A stretch of DNA of 27,376 nucleotides, taken from contig JANOYE010000368.1 in the NCBI GenBank assembly GCA_031428695.1, positions 1-27,376 on the forward strand, read 5' to 3'. The position numbers and the translations under genes were made by a program. The notes beneath the pieces are model-generated. The model made no database searches. It saw nothing but the letters and a program-made list of their open reading frames with translations, and was not told the origin of the DNA. The DNA is from JANYCG01 sp031428695. GTDB lineage: Bacteria; Pseudomonadota; Gammaproteobacteria; Burkholderiales; Burkholderiaceae_C. Below, piece after piece: positions 14,662-22,789 of the stretch; the stretch's first letter is position 1, and each line of letters opens with the position of its first letter.

Positions 14662-16689
14662 ATGTCCGGGATTGTGGGAATCGATGTCGGTGGAACTTTC
14701 ACTGATTTGTTTTTTTCGGGTGACGCGAAGCGTCCGCATTTGATCTTGAAGGTGCCTTCGACACCTCAAGACCCCTCTATCGGGTTACTGAATTCACTCA
14801 AGGCTGCGGGGATTACTGCCGATGAGCTGGACGCCATTTTGCACGGTACCACCATCGCTACCAATGCCGTTATTGAGCGCAAGGGTGCTCGTTGCGCCTT
14901 GATAACAACGACCGGTTTCCGGGACATTTTGGAGCTGGGACGCCGTGACCGGCCGAACATGTACGGCCTGGAAGGTGTACACGAGCCGCTGGTGCCGCGC
15001 GACTTGAGGTTTGAGGTCAACGAACGGCTGGACTTCGAAGGCAAGGAGCTGGTGCCGCTGGATGTGGCTGGGCTGCGCGCGATTGGTGAGGTCTTGAAGA
15101 CGCTGGAGGTCGAGTCAGTGGTGATCGCGTTCATGCATGCCTACGCTAACCCGGCGCATGAATTGCAGGCTCTCGATGTTCTGGCTCAAACCAACCCGGC
15201 CTGGGAACTGGTGGCGGCAACCTCGGTGGTGCGCGAATATTACGAATTTGAGAGAACCAGCACGGCGGTGGTTCAGGGTTATTTGCAGCCATTGGTGGCG
15301 CGTTACGCCAAAAACCTGGCGCGCCAACTGGCCAATTGGGGTTACACCCGAGATGTTGCCATCATGCAATCCAATGGTGGTGTGGCACCGCTGCGCCAGC
15401 TAGGCGAGCGCTCGGCTTACATCGTGCGGTCTGGCCCGGCGGCAGGGGTAATGGCCGCGGCCCAGCTCGCGTCTGAGGCGGGTTTTTCGCACATCATCAC
15501 CGGCGACATGGGCGGTACGAGTTTTGACGTGGCTGTTGTGATCAACGGCGAACCCAACGTGGCGGAAATCACCAACCTCGACTTCCGCATTCCATTGCGC
15601 CTGCCGATGATTGACGTTCACACCATCGGCGCTGGCGGCGGCAGCATTGCGCATCTTGACCGGGGCGGCATGTTGCTGGTGGGGCCGCGCAGCGCCGGCG
15701 CTGTGCCAGGGCCAGTGGCTTATCGGAGGGGCGGCACCGAACCCACCGTGACCGATGCAAATATCGTTTTAGGCCGAATCAACCCTGCCAGCCCCATGAA
15801 CGGAACGGATGCTGCGTTGGACGTTGCCGGCGCACGTGCAGCCGTTGAAGGGTTAGGCAAAAAAATGGGTCTGAGTCTGGAGCAGACCGCAGAGGCCATT
15901 TTGGCCGTTGTGAACCAACGCATGGCAGGCCGAATCCGGTTGATGTCGATTGAGCGCGGGCTCGACCCAAGAGACTTTGCTTTGGTTGCCTTCGGCGGTG
16001 CTGGGCCGCTGCATGGAGGCGCGCTGATCCGCGAAGTGGGCATCAGCACCATGCTGGTGCCACTGTATCCTGGCGTGTTGTGTGCGTTGGGTTGTGTTTA
16101 TGCCGACCTGCGTTATGACATTTCACAAACACTGGAAAAGCGACTGGACAAACTTGCGTCTGGTGAGTTGGCAACCATTGTTGAGCGCCAGCGGCAACAG
16201 GGCCAAAAGCAGATTGACGAGAGCCAGGTGCCAGTGGATGTCACCACCATCACCCATGCGGCGGACATGGCCTATGCCGGGCAAATTCACTCGCTGAGGG
16301 TGATGATTGATGCGACTTGGGAGACGGCTCGCCTTGAAAAGGCGTTCAATGACGTATATCGCGAAACTTTCGGCAACACGTTGGTGGGCATGCCGGTGGT
16401 GATTGTCAATCTGCGCACCATTGCGGTGGGCAGGCGCTCCAGCGCCGCATTGCCTCAAAGCAGTTCCACGGCAAGTGGCGTGCCACAGGTGCATTCGAGG
16501 CGCCCAGTGCATTTCAATGGTTGGTTCGACACGCCGGTGTATTTGCGGGGCGACTTGGCTCCCGGCATGCAATTTGAAGGCCCGGCCATCGTCGAGCAAA
16601 GTGACACGACCACCGTGGTCGAGCCAGACATGGGCGCAGCAGTCGACGCCAAAGGCAACTTGTTGGTCACAGTGAGGGATTCCAAATGA
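14662..16689 (+). CDS. hyuA: HyuA-type subunit of the hydantoinase/oxoprolinase/ketone-carboxylase superfamily
   Basis: This 675-aa protein has the ASKHA-type nucleotide-binding features of HyuA. D-V-G-G-T-F-T-D is at residues 8-15 (phosphate loop), and H-G-T-T-I-A-T-N-A near residue 60 and G-D-M-G-G-T-S-F-D near residue 280 follow, all hallmarks. A-A-F/V-A-F-G-G-A-G-P-L-H-type residues occur at about 440. The length fits N-methylhydantoinase A, the acetone carboxylase beta subunit and the caprolactamase/oxoprolinase A domain. It is preceded by AAGGAG at 14651-14656 and overlaps hyuB by 4 bases. The family uses ATP to phosphorylate a carbonyl or enol, then either opens a cyclic amide or carboxylates a ketone. 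No small third subunit of the acetone-carboxylase type is found nearby. The reaction here is open. Confidence 0.92.
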   Translation: MSGIVGIDVGGTFTDLFFSGDAKRPHLILKVPSTPQDPSIGLLNSLKAAGITADELDAILHGTTIATNAVIERKGARCALITTTGFRDILELGRRDRPNMYGLEGVHEPLVPRDLRFEVNERLDFEGKELVPLDVAGLRAIGEVLKTLEVESVVIAFMHAYANPAHELQALDVLAQTNPAWELVAATSVVREYYEFERTSTAVVQGYLQPLVARYAKNLARQLANWGYTRDVAIMQSNGGVAPLRQLGERSAYIVRSGPAAGVMAAAQLASEAGFSHIITGDMGGTSFDVAVVINGEPNVAEITNLDFRIPLRLPMIDVHTIGAGGGSIAHLDRGGMLLVGPRSAGAVPGPVAYRRGGTEPTVTDANIVLGRINPASPMNGTDAALDVAGARAAVEGLGKKMGLSLEQTAEAILAVVNQRMAGRIRLMSIERGLDPRDFALVAFGGAGPLHGGALIREVGISTMLVPLYPGVLCALGCVYADLRYDISQTLEKRLDKLASGELATIVERQRQQGQKQIDESQVPVDVTTITHAADMAYAGQIHSLRVMIDATWETARLEKAFNDVYRETFGNTLVGMPVVIVNLRTIAVGRRSSAALPQSSSTASGVPQVHSRRPVHFNGWFDTPVYLRGDLAPGMQFEGPAIVEQSDTTTVVEPDMGAAVDAKGNLLVTVRDSK

Positions 16690-18449
16690 TGAACCCGGTT
16701 ACTTTGGCTGTCGTGCGTGGCAGCCTGGAGCAAATCGCCGACGAGATGGATCTGCATCTGATTCATGCCGCCATCTCGCCGATCATCTCCGAAACCAACG
16801 ATTGCGCCAATGGCATTTTTCACCCGACCACGGGCGAGACCATTGCGCAGGGCCGATACGGTTTGCCGGTGTTCCTCGCTTACATGCAGTTCACCGTTCA
16901 AACAGTGATTGAAATGGCGCGCGAAGATGGCGGTTTCAAACCAGGCGACATGTGGATTCTGAACGACCCCTACATCGGCGGCAGCCATTTGCAGGACGTG
17001 CAGTTGATTGCCCCCGTGTTTGTCGATGGCGAGTTGTTCGCGGTGATGGCCACCACCGGCCACTGGATGGACATTGGCGGCAACGTGCCTGGCGGCTGGG
17101 CACCCAAGGCCACCGAGATCCATCAAGAAGGCATCATCATCCCGCCGGTGAAGCTCTACGAAGAAGGCAAGATCAACAAAGCGCTGGTCAGCATGTTCAA
17201 GGCCAATGTGCGGCTGCCCACCGAAATTGCGGGCGACCTGGCTGCCATGTCTAACGTATTTTCGGTGGGAACACGCGGCATCGAAGCCCTGGTGAAAAAG
17301 TTTGGCCGCCCGGTGTTGTCGGATTGCCTGAATGAAATGATCGCCTATTCAGAGCGGCAAATGCGCTCCTACATTGGCGAATTGCCGGACGGCACCTACA
17401 CCTTCGAAGACTATTTCGACAATGATGGGATTGTGGATGCGCCGATTCCGATTCGCTTGGCGATCACCGTCAAGGGCGAGGACATGCACTTTGATTTCAC
17501 CGGCACGGGGCAAACGTCTCGCGGCCCGGTGAACATGTCACGCAACACCACCTTGTCATCGTGTTACGTGGCGATCAAACATATCTTTCCCGATGTTCCC
17601 GTCAATGGCGGCACCTTTCGGCCCATCCACTTCATCCTGCCGAAGAATACGCTGCTGTCCGCCGAATACCCGGCACCAGTGGGCGGTTACCTCGATCCGG
17701 TGGGGCGGGTGATTGACGTGGTGTTCGGCGCGATGTCCAAAGTGATTCCGGAGAAGGCGCCAGCGGCGTTTTTTGGAACCACTGGCGTGGTCACCGTCAG
17801 CGGGACGCATCCTCGCAGCAAGAGCTATTTCGTCGGGGTTTTTCCGTACCCGGGCGGGTATGGCGCAACCCAAGCCAGTGACGGTTTGATCAACGGCACG
17901 CCGCCGCAGTCGATGGCCAACTTCATGTCGCTGGAGATGTGTGAACACCGGTTTCCGCTGCGTTTTGACTATTTCCGCATTCGCGATGATTCGGGCGGCG
18001 CGGGCTGGCATCGCGGCGGCTGTGGCACTGAATATGGCTTCACGGCTTGGTCAGACTGCATTGTCTCGGTGCTGGGGGATCGTGTGGATTACGCGCCTTT
18101 CGGCATTGTGGGTGGCGGCCCCGCAGAGGCCAACAAAGTCGAGTTCACGACAGCAGGTAAAACCTGGACGCCGGAGTTGCGCAGCAAGCAGGAGAAGGAA
18201 CCCTTTTCCAATGGTGATGCATTGCGAGCCGCGTCTCCAGGTGGTGGTGGTTATGGCTCAGCATTGGAACGCGAGCTTGCCGCCGTTGAGCAAGACCTGA
18301 ACCGTGGGTACATCAGCCGGGAAACGGCAGAGCAGACCTACGGTGTTGTGGTCAGTGAAGCGAAGCCGCTGGCTGCGGGCCACACGTTATTCCGGCTCGA
18401 TATGCAGGCCAGTGCCACGCGGCGCGGCCAGTTGCAGGGCAAGAGTTAA
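16686..18449 (+). CDS. hyuB: HyuB-type subunit of the hydantoinase/oxoprolinase/ketone-carboxylase superfamily
   Basis: This 587-aa partner of HyuA starts at ATG 16686, overlapping the HyuA stop; a second ATG follows immediately at 16689. Family landmarks are the N-terminal block S-L-E-Q-I-A-D-E-M, N-D-P-Y-I-G-G-S-H-L-Q-D-V around residue 95 (usually G-G-T-H-L-P-D), H-W-x-D-I-G-G near residue 125, F-D-F-T-G-T-G-Q near residue 267 and a Gly-rich S-P-G-G-G-G-Y near the end. The unusual S and Q in the N-D-P-Y block may affect metal or substrate binding. It carries the hydrolase or carboxylase half-reaction. Its place between two monooxygenases and an acyl-CoA module suggests action on a ketone or lactam formed in the pathway. 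Confidence 0.92.
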   Translation: MMNPVTLAVVRGSLEQIADEMDLHLIHAAISPIISETNDCANGIFHPTTGETIAQGRYGLPVFLAYMQFTVQTVIEMAREDGGFKPGDMWILNDPYIGGSHLQDVQLIAPVFVDGELFAVMATTGHWMDIGGNVPGGWAPKATEIHQEGIIIPPVKLYEEGKINKALVSMFKANVRLPTEIAGDLAAMSNVFSVGTRGIEALVKKFGRPVLSDCLNEMIAYSERQMRSYIGELPDGTYTFEDYFDNDGIVDAPIPIRLAITVKGEDMHFDFTGTGQTSRGPVNMSRNTTLSSCYVAIKHIFPDVPVNGGTFRPIHFILPKNTLLSAEYPAPVGGYLDPVGRVIDVVFGAMSKVIPEKAPAAFFGTTGVVTVSGTHPRSKSYFVGVFPYPGGYGATQASDGLINGTPPQSMANFMSLEMCEHRFPLRFDYFRIRDDSGGAGWHRGGCGTEYGFTAWSDCIVSVLGDRVDYAPFGIVGGGPAEANKVEFTTAGKTWTPELRSKQEKEPFSNGDALRAASPGGGGYGSALERELAAVEQDLNRGYISRETAEQTYGVVVSEAKPLAAGHTLFRLDMQASATRRGQLQGKS

Positions 18450-18477
18450 CGGGTGCCCGCCCGAGTTCCAAACCATT

Positions 18478-18484
18478 AAAAGGA
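18478..18484 (+). promoter_or_regulatory. Ribosome binding site deciding the acyl-CoA dehydrogenase start
   Basis: AAAAGGA precedes the ATG at 18493 by eight bases. The reading frame is open further upstream to 18304 inside hyuB, but that extension has no family similarity and no such site. Confidence 0.6.
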
Positions 18485-18492
18485 AACAAAAA

Positions 18493-19665
18493 ATGCAAAG
18501 CGCAGGAAGTTGGGAGCTGCCGGAAGACTTGAGGATGCTAAGGGACACCATTCGACGGTTTATGGCGGAAGAGGTTAAGCCCATCGAAGACAAATTGCCG
18601 CATGACGCCTACACGCTGGAGCCCGAGCCGTTGAAAGCCCTGCAGAAAAAGGCGCGGGATATCGGTCTTTGGTGCCTGGAAACACCGGCTGAACACGGCG
18701 GCGCGGGTCTGAGCTTGCTGGGCCAATGCGTGGCCGCGGAGGAAACTGCGAAATGCCGCATGGGGGCTTACATTGCTGGCTGCGGTGCCTTCGGCTTTGA
18801 CCCTCCTGTTGTCATCTGGAAGGGCACTTCGCATCAGCAACGATTTGCCCGCGAAGACGTAGAGAACGGCACCAAGGCTTTTGTCGCCATCAGCGAACCC
18901 AGCGGCGGCTCTGATCCCGGTCGTGCGATCCAGTCACGTGCCGAGCGCAAGAGTGATCGGTATGTGATCAATGGCACCAAGGTGTGGATTTCGGGTGCGG
19001 GCATGGCCAAGTGGGGCATCGTTTTCGCCCGTGTGGGTGAAAGCAAGGGGCGCGATGGCATCACCAGTTTTATTGTTGACAAGAGCCGCCCTGGCATCAG
19101 CCTGTCAAGAATTCCGGTGATTCGCTCCTACTCGCCCTACGAGGTTCATTTCGACAATTACGAAGTACCCATCGAGGATCGCCTGGGTGATGAAGGCAAG
19201 GGATTTGCGTTTGCCGAAGAGTGGTTGATTCATGCAAGGCCTCCCTATGCTGCGGCGACCATCGGCATCGCCCAGGCAGCACTTGATCTAGCGATTGAAT
19301 GGGCCTCGCAACGCAAAACTTTTGGCAGCCTGTTGGCTGATAAACAAGCCATCCAGTGGATGATCGCCGATTCTGAAGTGGAATTGCGCGCCGCGCGGCT
19401 GCTGGTCTACCAGGCGGCGTGGAACGCCGACATGGGGCGTGACATCAAGGTCGATGCTTCTGTCGCCAAGGTGTTTGGTACGGAGACGGCCGGGCGGGTG
19501 GTTGACCGCTGCATCCAGATTTTTGGAGGCATGGGCGTGGCCCAAGAACTGCCGCTGGAGCGCTGGTACCGCGAGCTACGCATCAAACGCATTGGCGAAG
19601 GGCCGTCGGAGGTGCATCGCATGGTCATCGCGCGCGACATGCTCAGCGGCAAACGGATGAGCTGA
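18493..19665 (+). CDS. Acyl-CoA dehydrogenase (FAD)
   Basis: This is a 390-aa acyl-CoA dehydrogenase of normal length. Landmarks are A-I-S-E-P-S-G-G-S-D near residue 134 (FAD/substrate loop), W-I-S-G-A near residue 163, Q-R-K-T-F-G in the C-terminal helical domain, and Q-I-F-G-G-M-G-V-A-Q. The likely catalytic base is E369 in G-E-G-P-S-E-V-H-R, where most family members have Y-E-G-T; the G-P variant is seen in a subset acting on unusual acyl-CoAs. It would introduce an alpha,beta double bond into an acyl-CoA and pass electrons to ETF. The hydratase gene starts two bases after its stop, so the two reactions are likely consecutive. Chain length or ring specificity cannot be told. Confidence 0.93.
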   Translation: MQSAGSWELPEDLRMLRDTIRRFMAEEVKPIEDKLPHDAYTLEPEPLKALQKKARDIGLWCLETPAEHGGAGLSLLGQCVAAEETAKCRMGAYIAGCGAFGFDPPVVIWKGTSHQQRFAREDVENGTKAFVAISEPSGGSDPGRAIQSRAERKSDRYVINGTKVWISGAGMAKWGIVFARVGESKGRDGITSFIVDKSRPGISLSRIPVIRSYSPYEVHFDNYEVPIEDRLGDEGKGFAFAEEWLIHARPPYAAATIGIAQAALDLAIEWASQRKTFGSLLADKQAIQWMIADSEVELRAARLLVYQAAWNADMGRDIKVDASVAKVFGTETAGRVVDRCIQIFGGMGVAQELPLERWYRELRIKRIGEGPSEVHRMVIARDMLSGKRMS

Positions 19666-19667
19666 CC

Positions 19668-20444
19668 ATGTCCATCGACTTGAACGTCTCCGCTGAAGGC
19701 ATCGCCCTGATCACCATCAACCGGCCGGAGAGGCTGAACGCGATGGACGCCGAACATTACGCCGGGCTGTCGCGCGCCTGGTGTACCGTGCGCGACGACC
19801 CCGCCATCCGCGTGGCCATCGTCACGGGTGCCGGGGAAAAATCGTTCACTACAGGTGCCGACATCAAGAGTTTCTTGACTGCACCTGCCGAACTGTCGGA
19901 AATGTGGCTGACTCAGCGCGACCAGTTGCTCAACCGTGGCTTGGAGGTTTGGAAACCAGTGATCGCGGCTGTGAACGGCTATTGCCTGGGCGGCGGCGTG
20001 ACGTTGATGCTGGCTTGCGACATTCGAGTTGCCGCGCCACACGCCACTTTCAATCTGGCCGAGGTGAAGCGTGGCGTGATACCGGGCAACGGCGGCACGC
20101 AACGGGTGCTTGATCAATTGCCCTATCCGATCGCCATGGAAATGTTGTTGACGGGTGACGCCATGGACGCAGAAACAGCCGCTCGTTGGGGTTTGATCAA
20201 CAAAGTGGTGCCTAAAGAGCAACTCCTTGAGACGGCTTTTGCCTACGCAAAAAGGATCGCAGCCAATGCGCCATTGGCAGTTCAGGCGGCCAAAGAACTG
20301 GCAGTGCGCAGCCGCGAGATGGATCGTGCGACTGGGTTGCGCTTTGAAGCTGTGATCAACCGCATGTTGTCGATGACCGAGGATGCGAAAGAAGGCCCGG
20401 CAGCGTTCGCTGCCAAACGCCCACCTGAATTCAAGGGGCGGTGA
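19668..20444 (+). CDS. Enoyl-CoA hydratase/isomerase family protein
   Basis: This is a 258-aa crotonase-fold protein. The oxyanion-hole segment F-T-T-G-A-D-I-K is at about 60-67 and Y-C-L-G-G-G at about 105-110. Both catalytic glutamates of true hydratases appear: E132 in L-A-E-V-K-R-G and E158 in I-A-M-E-M. P-G-N-G-G-T-Q-R lies between them. It should therefore hydrate an enoyl-CoA to a 3-hydroxyacyl-CoA. It follows the acyl-CoA dehydrogenase by two bases and its stop overlaps a possible GTG upstream of the CoA-transferase start. In this order the product is a natural substrate for the thiolase-fold aldolase candidate downstream. Confidence 0.92.
   Translation: MSIDLNVSAEGIALITINRPERLNAMDAEHYAGLSRAWCTVRDDPAIRVAIVTGAGEKSFTTGADIKSFLTAPAELSEMWLTQRDQLLNRGLEVWKPVIAAVNGYCLGGGVTLMLACDIRVAAPHATFNLAEVKRGVIPGNGGTQRVLDQLPYPIAMEMLLTGDAMDAETAARWGLINKVVPKEQLLETAFAYAKRIAANAPLAVQAAKELAVRSREMDRATGLRFEAVINRMLSMTEDAKEGPAAFAAKRPPEFKGR
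20433..20438 (+). promoter_or_regulatory. Ribosome binding site deciding the CoA-transferase start
   Basis: AAGGGG lies eight bases before the ATG at 20447 and only two before the alternative GTG at 20441, so the ATG is the better start. Confidence 0.5.
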
Positions 20445-20446
20445 GC

Positions 20447-21643
20447 ATGACCGGACATTACCCCCTCGAAGGCGTCACCGTAGTTGATCTGGGGCAGATC
20501 TACAACGGCCCGTATTGCACCTTCCTCATGGCCATGGCCGGCGCAAAAATCATCAAGGTCGAAGCCAAGGGTGGCGAGAACCTGCGCAGGCGCGGTGTGG
20601 TGGGCGGCGCGGCGTTGCCCTTTGCCATGCTCAACTCCAACAAGACCTTTGCCACGCTCAACCTAAAGAGCGAGCGCGGTTGCGAGTTGTTGCGCCAGAT
20701 GGTGAAGAAGGCGGACGTGCTGGTTGAAAATTTTGCGCCAGGCGCGATGGAGCGACTCGGCGTGGGGTATGAGTCGCTGCGAAGCATCAACCCGAAACTG
20801 GTCTACGGATCCGGCTCGGGCTTCGGTCGCTCTGGTCCGAACAAGAATTACCCGGCCATGGATCTGACTGTGCAGGCCATGGCCGGCATCATGAATGTCA
20901 CGGGCTATCCTGATCGCCCTCCGGTCAAAGCGGGCCCGGCCCTGTGCGACTTTTTCGGGGGCGTGCATTTATACGGTGCCATCATGACCGCGCTGTATGA
21001 GCGCGAAAAGACGGGCGTGGGTCGGCTGGTCGAGGTGTCGATGCAGGAGGCCGTGTATGCCTCGCTCAGCTCCAATTTGGGCCTGCACCACAGCATGGGC
21101 AATTCGGTGCCGCCACGCACCGGCAACCGCCACGGCGGCCTGGCAGAGTCTCCCTACAACGTCTACCCGACGGCAGACGGCCATATCGCCATTATCTGCG
21201 TCAGCGAGACGCATTGGAAAGCGCTGCTCAAGGCCATGCAACGCGAAGACTTGCTGACGGACGCGCGTTACGCCGACTTAAAGCGGCGTGTGGAGCACAT
21301 GGACGAAGTTGATGAACTGGTCGCTGGGTTCACCGGAAAACACACCAAGAAAGCCCTGTTTGACCTGCTGATGAGTCACCGCGTGCCTTGTGCGCCGGTG
21401 CGTGATCTGGACGAGGTGGTCAATGACGAACACATGCATGCACGCCGCGCGCTGGAGTGGGTGGAGCACCCGATGTACGGGCGCGTTTGCCTGCCCAATT
21501 CGCCCCTTCGCTTTGACGGTGTCGAGCCGATGGCGATTCGCCCGAGCGGCGCGCTCGGCTGTGACAACGAAGAGGTTTACGGTGAGTGGCTGGGCCTGCC
21601 GAAAGTAGAAGTCGCCAAGCTGCTGGCCGAAGGGGTGATCTGA
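20447..21643 (+). CDS. Family III CoA-transferase (CaiB/BaiF type)
   Basis: This is a 398-aa CoA-transferase. The N-terminal V-V-D-L-G-Q-I-Y-N-G-P-Y-C matches the family III D-L-(T/S)-x-x-x-x-G-P pattern, followed by K-V-E and F-A-x-L-N-L-K. The probable acyl-carrying Asp is D139 in A-M-D-L-T-V-Q-A. R-x-G-N-R-H-G with A-P-Y/S-P-Y-N-V-Y-P near residue 230 and C-A-P-V-R near residue 310 are further landmarks. It would move CoA from a donor thioester to a free acid, activating the pathway acid without ATP. The ATG at 20447 is preferred over GTG 20441 because of the AAGGGG spacing. Two bases separate its stop from the next gene's ATG. Confidence 0.92.
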   Translation: MTGHYPLEGVTVVDLGQIYNGPYCTFLMAMAGAKIIKVEAKGGENLRRRGVVGGAALPFAMLNSNKTFATLNLKSERGCELLRQMVKKADVLVENFAPGAMERLGVGYESLRSINPKLVYGSGSGFGRSGPNKNYPAMDLTVQAMAGIMNVTGYPDRPPVKAGPALCDFFGGVHLYGAIMTALYEREKTGVGRLVEVSMQEAVYASLSSNLGLHHSMGNSVPPRTGNRHGGLAESPYNVYPTADGHIAIICVSETHWKALLKAMQREDLLTDARYADLKRRVEHMDEVDELVAGFTGKHTKKALFDLLMSHRVPCAPVRDLDEVVNDEHMHARRALEWVEHPMYGRVCLPNSPLRFDGVEPMAIRPSGALGCDNEEVYGEWLGLPKVEVAKLLAEGVI

Positions 21644-21645
21644 CC

Positions 21646-22788
21646 ATGACACACAACCTGAGGGGCAAAGTTGCCATCGCCGGAATCGGCCACACGGCCT
21701 TTGGCAAGCATCCCGGGCGCAGCACGGTTTCGCTCAACGTGGAAGCCATCCGCAAAGCCTTGGCAGACGCCGGGGTTGACAAGAGCCAGGTTGATGGCTT
21801 GTTCGTCAAGGCACCCACGTCGAAATTCGAGATGATGTATGCCCAAAAGCTTGCTGAGGCCCTGGGTATCGTCCCGCGCATCGGTGGCGTTTACGACCAC
21901 GGCGGCGCCAGCAACATCAGCATGATCAGTTACGCCGCGATGGCCATCGAAGCGGGGCAGTGCGAGATTGCCGTCGTCGCGCTGGCCGACAACCCGGCCA
22001 CTGGCACCCGCCAGGCCTATGAAAAATCTTACGGCGACGACGGCAGTGGCCTGTTTGGCTGGTTTGGCACACCCGCCGGTTACGCGATGATCGCGCAACG
22101 TCACATGGGCCAATATGGCACGACCAGTGACCAGTTGGGCGCCATTGCGGTAGCTTGCCGCAAACATGGTGCCGTCAACCCGAATGCGCAACTGCGCAAG
22201 CCGCTTTCGCTGGAGCAATACCGTGAGTCACGATTGATCGTTGCGCCGTTGCGCCGCGATGACTGTTGCTTGGTCTCGGATGGCGCTGCTGCCGTGGTGG
22301 TGATGAGCGCTAAAAAGGCCGCTGAACTCAAGGTTAGCAAACCTGTTCTGGTGCTCGGGTTCGGGCAGGGTCAAACCTCTTGGGACGTGGCGTTGCGCCC
22401 GGACCTCACCACCACTGCCGCCAAGGTTTCGGCGCAGACGGCGTTCGCCATGGCGGGTATGAAACCCGCCGACATAGACGTGGCGCAGATCTATGACTGT
22501 TTCACTATTGCCGTGTTGATGACGCTGGAAGACTATGGCTTCTGTGCCAAAGGGCAGGGCGGGCAATTTGTTCAGGATGGGCGCATCGAACTGGGCGGCG
22601 AGTTGCCTATCAATACCTCGGGGGGCCTCCTGTCTGAAACCGGAATGCCGGGCCTGCAGTTGGTGATTGAAGGCGTGCGGCAGATGCGTGGCGAATCTGT
22701 GAATCAAGTCAAGGGCGCGCACACCTGCGCCGTGAGCAACCAGGGCGGCATCATGCATACCCATGCCACCTTGATATTGGGGACGTGA
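21646..22788 (+). CDS. Thiolase-fold (SCP-x/lipid-transfer-protein-like) protein without thiolase catalytic residues; probable acyl-CoA aldolase
   Basis: This is 380 aa from the ATG at 21646 (GAAGGGG at 21629-21635 upstream). The fold is clear from I-A-G-I-G-H-T-A-F-G at the start, A-M-A-I-E-A-G near residue 100 and Y283-D284-C285-F in place of the H-D-C-F block. The catalytic residues of true thiolases are missing. The nucleophilic Cys position in the N-terminal loop reads H-G-G-A-S-N with A88. The G-H-P His is replaced by T-G-M-P around 332-335, and the C-terminal C-x-G-x-G reads S-N-Q-G-G. This pattern resembles the Ltp2-type retro-aldolases of steroid side-chain degradation, which work with a Zn/OB-fold partner. 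Exactly such a partner gene follows by one base. Aldolase rather than thiolase function is inferred; an inactive or structural role is possible. Confidence 0.88.
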   Translation: MTHNLRGKVAIAGIGHTAFGKHPGRSTVSLNVEAIRKALADAGVDKSQVDGLFVKAPTSKFEMMYAQKLAEALGIVPRIGGVYDHGGASNISMISYAAMAIEAGQCEIAVVALADNPATGTRQAYEKSYGDDGSGLFGWFGTPAGYAMIAQRHMGQYGTTSDQLGAIAVACRKHGAVNPNAQLRKPLSLEQYRESRLIVAPLRRDDCCLVSDGAAAVVVMSAKKAAELKVSKPVLVLGFGQGQTSWDVALRPDLTTTAAKVSAQTAFAMAGMKPADIDVAQIYDCFTIAVLMTLEDYGFCAKGQGGQFVQDGRIELGGELPINTSGGLLSETGMPGLQLVIEGVRQMRGESVNQVKGAHTCAVSNQGGIMHTHATLILGT

Positions 22789-22789
22789 C

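Noticed and set aside
18304..18492. N-terminal extension of the acyl-CoA dehydrogenase frame into hyuB
   Set aside because: The extra 63 residues overlap the real end of HyuB, resemble no acyl-CoA dehydrogenase, and the ATG at 18493 has a good ribosome binding site.
21586..21645. Upstream start for the thiolase-fold gene inside the CoA-transferase gene
   Set aside because: The thiolase fold begins right after the ATG at 21646; the 20 extra residues are basic, unstructured and overlap the upstream coding region.
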